DNA of 64,000 bases from Echinarachnius parma (taxonomy: Eukaryota; Echinodermata; Echinoidea; Clypeasteroida; Echinarachniidae). Below the pieces are notes generated by a model. The model had not been told where the DNA came from. It saw nothing but the letters and a program-made list of their open reading frames with translations, and ran no database searches. The stretch covers positions 46,466 to 110,465 of the forward strand of contig JBAMJV010007428.1 of the NCBI GenBank assembly GCA_037951105.1. The letters are read 5' to 3'. The translations under genes and the position numbers were made by a program. Positions 62,140-64,000 of this stretch are shown here, one piece after another (position 1 is the stretch's first letter; each line of letters opens with the position of its first letter).

Positions 62140-64000
62140 GGAGAAAAAAGCCCGTACGTACGCCCATGATGATCATCATCATCCTCCAGGATAAAGAATT
62201 TAAAGACATGGGACGAGGGAGAGGGGAGGTTTCTTTACCCTTTCTCTTCAAATATATTGAAAGTGTCAACAACAACAAATATGACATGGAGAATTTTACT
62301 TCAAGCTGAAAATAATTGAATCTGTCCAGAGTCGGTCTCGATCGGGACAGTATAACGTGCTGGTCTAATGTTATAACTCGATTCATAAAAAATGATTTCC
62401 TTTCTAGACGGCTTGGTGTATTTTTGAAAGGTAATTTCCTCTTTGTTTACACGAATTCGCGACGATTAATCCTTGCATATATACAGCGAAAATAATTCAT
62501 GTCGAAGTCTTGACATTAGTCCAAACACTCAGACTGACGTGCTTAAAATACCCACATAAAACCAAAACTTGGATTATATAAAGGTCTATTTTAAATACAT
62601 TTTTGTTTTAATGGCGGGAAACATCAGACTTATACAGTACTTGTCTAAGGAAGATCTTAGTATATATTAATATATTAAAATCGTTACGACAGTTTCAGAT
62701 TTGAAAGTAACGTCGCCATTGTATGTAAACTACAAAATATTGCCTCTCAAATGATACGTCGCCCATTACATATTATCACAGCACATTTGTTGAAGTTATG
62801 ATCAAACATATCCCACATTTTCTTATTATTTGTATTGTTTTCCAGTAGGTTAATCCGCAATCATCTCAAATCGATGTAATTTGAGTTATGGCGTTTTGCA
62901 AATAGACTCTTCGCATGTACTACACTACTATGATTCACTTTTCTGGATGTGTTAAGGGATATGTTAATATTATCACCAAATTCCACCATCATGATGAATT
63001 TGATTACTGATCATTATGAAACACAAATTTAGTTATAGACTTAACTTATATTAAAAACAAACGTGAAAAAGAAACACCCTCTCACCGTCTGTATTTGCTA
63101 GCATAATACGTGTCATATATTTTTTTCATTAATTATTAAGCCATTTTCTTGGAAAAGATATAGGGTTTTAGATTATCAGAATAGTTTTAAAAGTTATATA
63201 GATTTACAAGACGCACAAGTGCATGTGTATATATACTTAGCGAGTAGGTGTTGACGTATTTCCCGGGTTTGTTCTAACTGAATCTAAAGTCCAATACATG
63301 ATTTATTATACGCGTTATTTACTTTTATAAGCAAGAATTTTAACAGGAAATTATCTGGGTATAAATGTTGACATAGAAATATATATATTTATTTTTCTGT
63401 TATTGGATTACAGCTCTTAAACTACCTCGCCATGCATTTTAACAAAAAAAAATAGCTTGAATACATAGATTTATATTGATAACAAAATAATGATGCATTC
63501 TTTCGTTGCATGCGTGCGTGATCTAAATTAATTTAACTTTGCCTTATATTTAGCTTGCATTTATCACGCTTGAAAATTAAGGAAGTAATCTTTATTTACG
63601 TTTAATATTATGTTTGTGTTTTCTCACGCTCCAATTTCACTACAGATTGGCATTTTCCCGACCACCCCGTCATTTAATTTGGTCGAATGTTCGGATAAAA
63701 TAGAAGAGTGGGGTGGGGTGGGGGCTGGGGGGGGGGGGGGGGCTGGGGGAAGCAGAATGCCTGACAACCCGACCTTCGGCATGCTATCCAATTATTTAAA
63801 CCTGTTTCTGATAAAGAAATTTCAATAGTTGGAACACCCCTTGCATAAAGTATATATAGTTGCTGTTATGTCGGGCAAATTTGGGGTAAGCTTTCTGATT
63901 GCACTATAGTCTGGGGCAGTCTTTTTTGAAAGGATAATGCATACAATTTGAATATGTTAGCAACCATGGCCCATATTCCTGAAACCACACTTGCTTATAT
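62140..64000. other. AT-rich gene-free stretch
   Basis: No exon, RNA gene or element boundaries were recognised. One ~16-base G run is at 63727-63742. Confidence 0.5.

Noticed and set aside
61965..62386. Two open frames of ~115 codons on opposite strands
   Set aside because: They overlap the CACAGTGTG inverted-repeat element and have no protein resemblance.

Overview
The window is nuclear DNA from an animal: AT-rich, with spliced genes using GT-AG introns, long introns, microsatellites, LINEs and many small DNA transposons. The gene set (class I fumarate hydratase, a Brambleberry/KAR5 homologue, an RTP/ZAR1-like 3CxxC zinc finger protein, paired U4 snRNA genes) and the repeat types suggest a marine invertebrate deuterostome, probably an echinoderm such as a sea urchin. 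That assignment is inference from sequence style, not a database match.

Layout. 1-5.4 kb holds a decayed PIF/Harbinger transposase gene whose catalytic exons are repeated in tandem. 6.6-14.3 kb (minus strand) is a class I fumarate hydratase gene with nine coding exons visible; the exons for its C-terminal part are not in the window. 14.4-19.5 kb holds extra copies of its start-codon exon, split by an RTE-like LINE. 19-21.4 kb is the divergent intergenic/promoter region. 21.4-36.2 kb (plus strand) is a complete 12-exon brambleberry gene, about 694 residues, a reticulum/nuclear-envelope membrane protein for nuclear fusion. 36.4-41 kb has two Helentron-like elements, a TA-flanked MITE and paired poly(A) signals. 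42.2-43.2 kb has two U4 snRNA genes (minus strand). 43.9-48.5 kb has two L1/Tx1-like LINE fragments lodged in one (CA)n tract. 54.5-57.1 kb (minus strand) is the 3CxxC zinc finger gene, with exon-fragment arrays up to 58.4 kb. 58.4-64 kb shows no genes.

The strongest pattern is not one gene. Roughly half of the recognised coding exons are accompanied by extra, diverged tandem copies of a short segment that crosses a splice site: intron end plus exon head, or exon tail plus intron start. It affects all three protein genes on both strands, and the Harbinger transposase exon shows a similar pattern. The clearest case is brambleberry exon 9, with ten 3' splice sites spaced exactly 102 bp apart and one shared open frame. 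The U4 genes, poly(A) signals and zinc finger gene show related tandem duplication.

The three protein genes do not form a pathway: one is mitochondrial/TCA metabolism, one gamete or zygote nuclear fusion, one an RNA- or receptor-handling zinc finger family. Fumarase and brambleberry are divergent neighbours and might share a promoter region.
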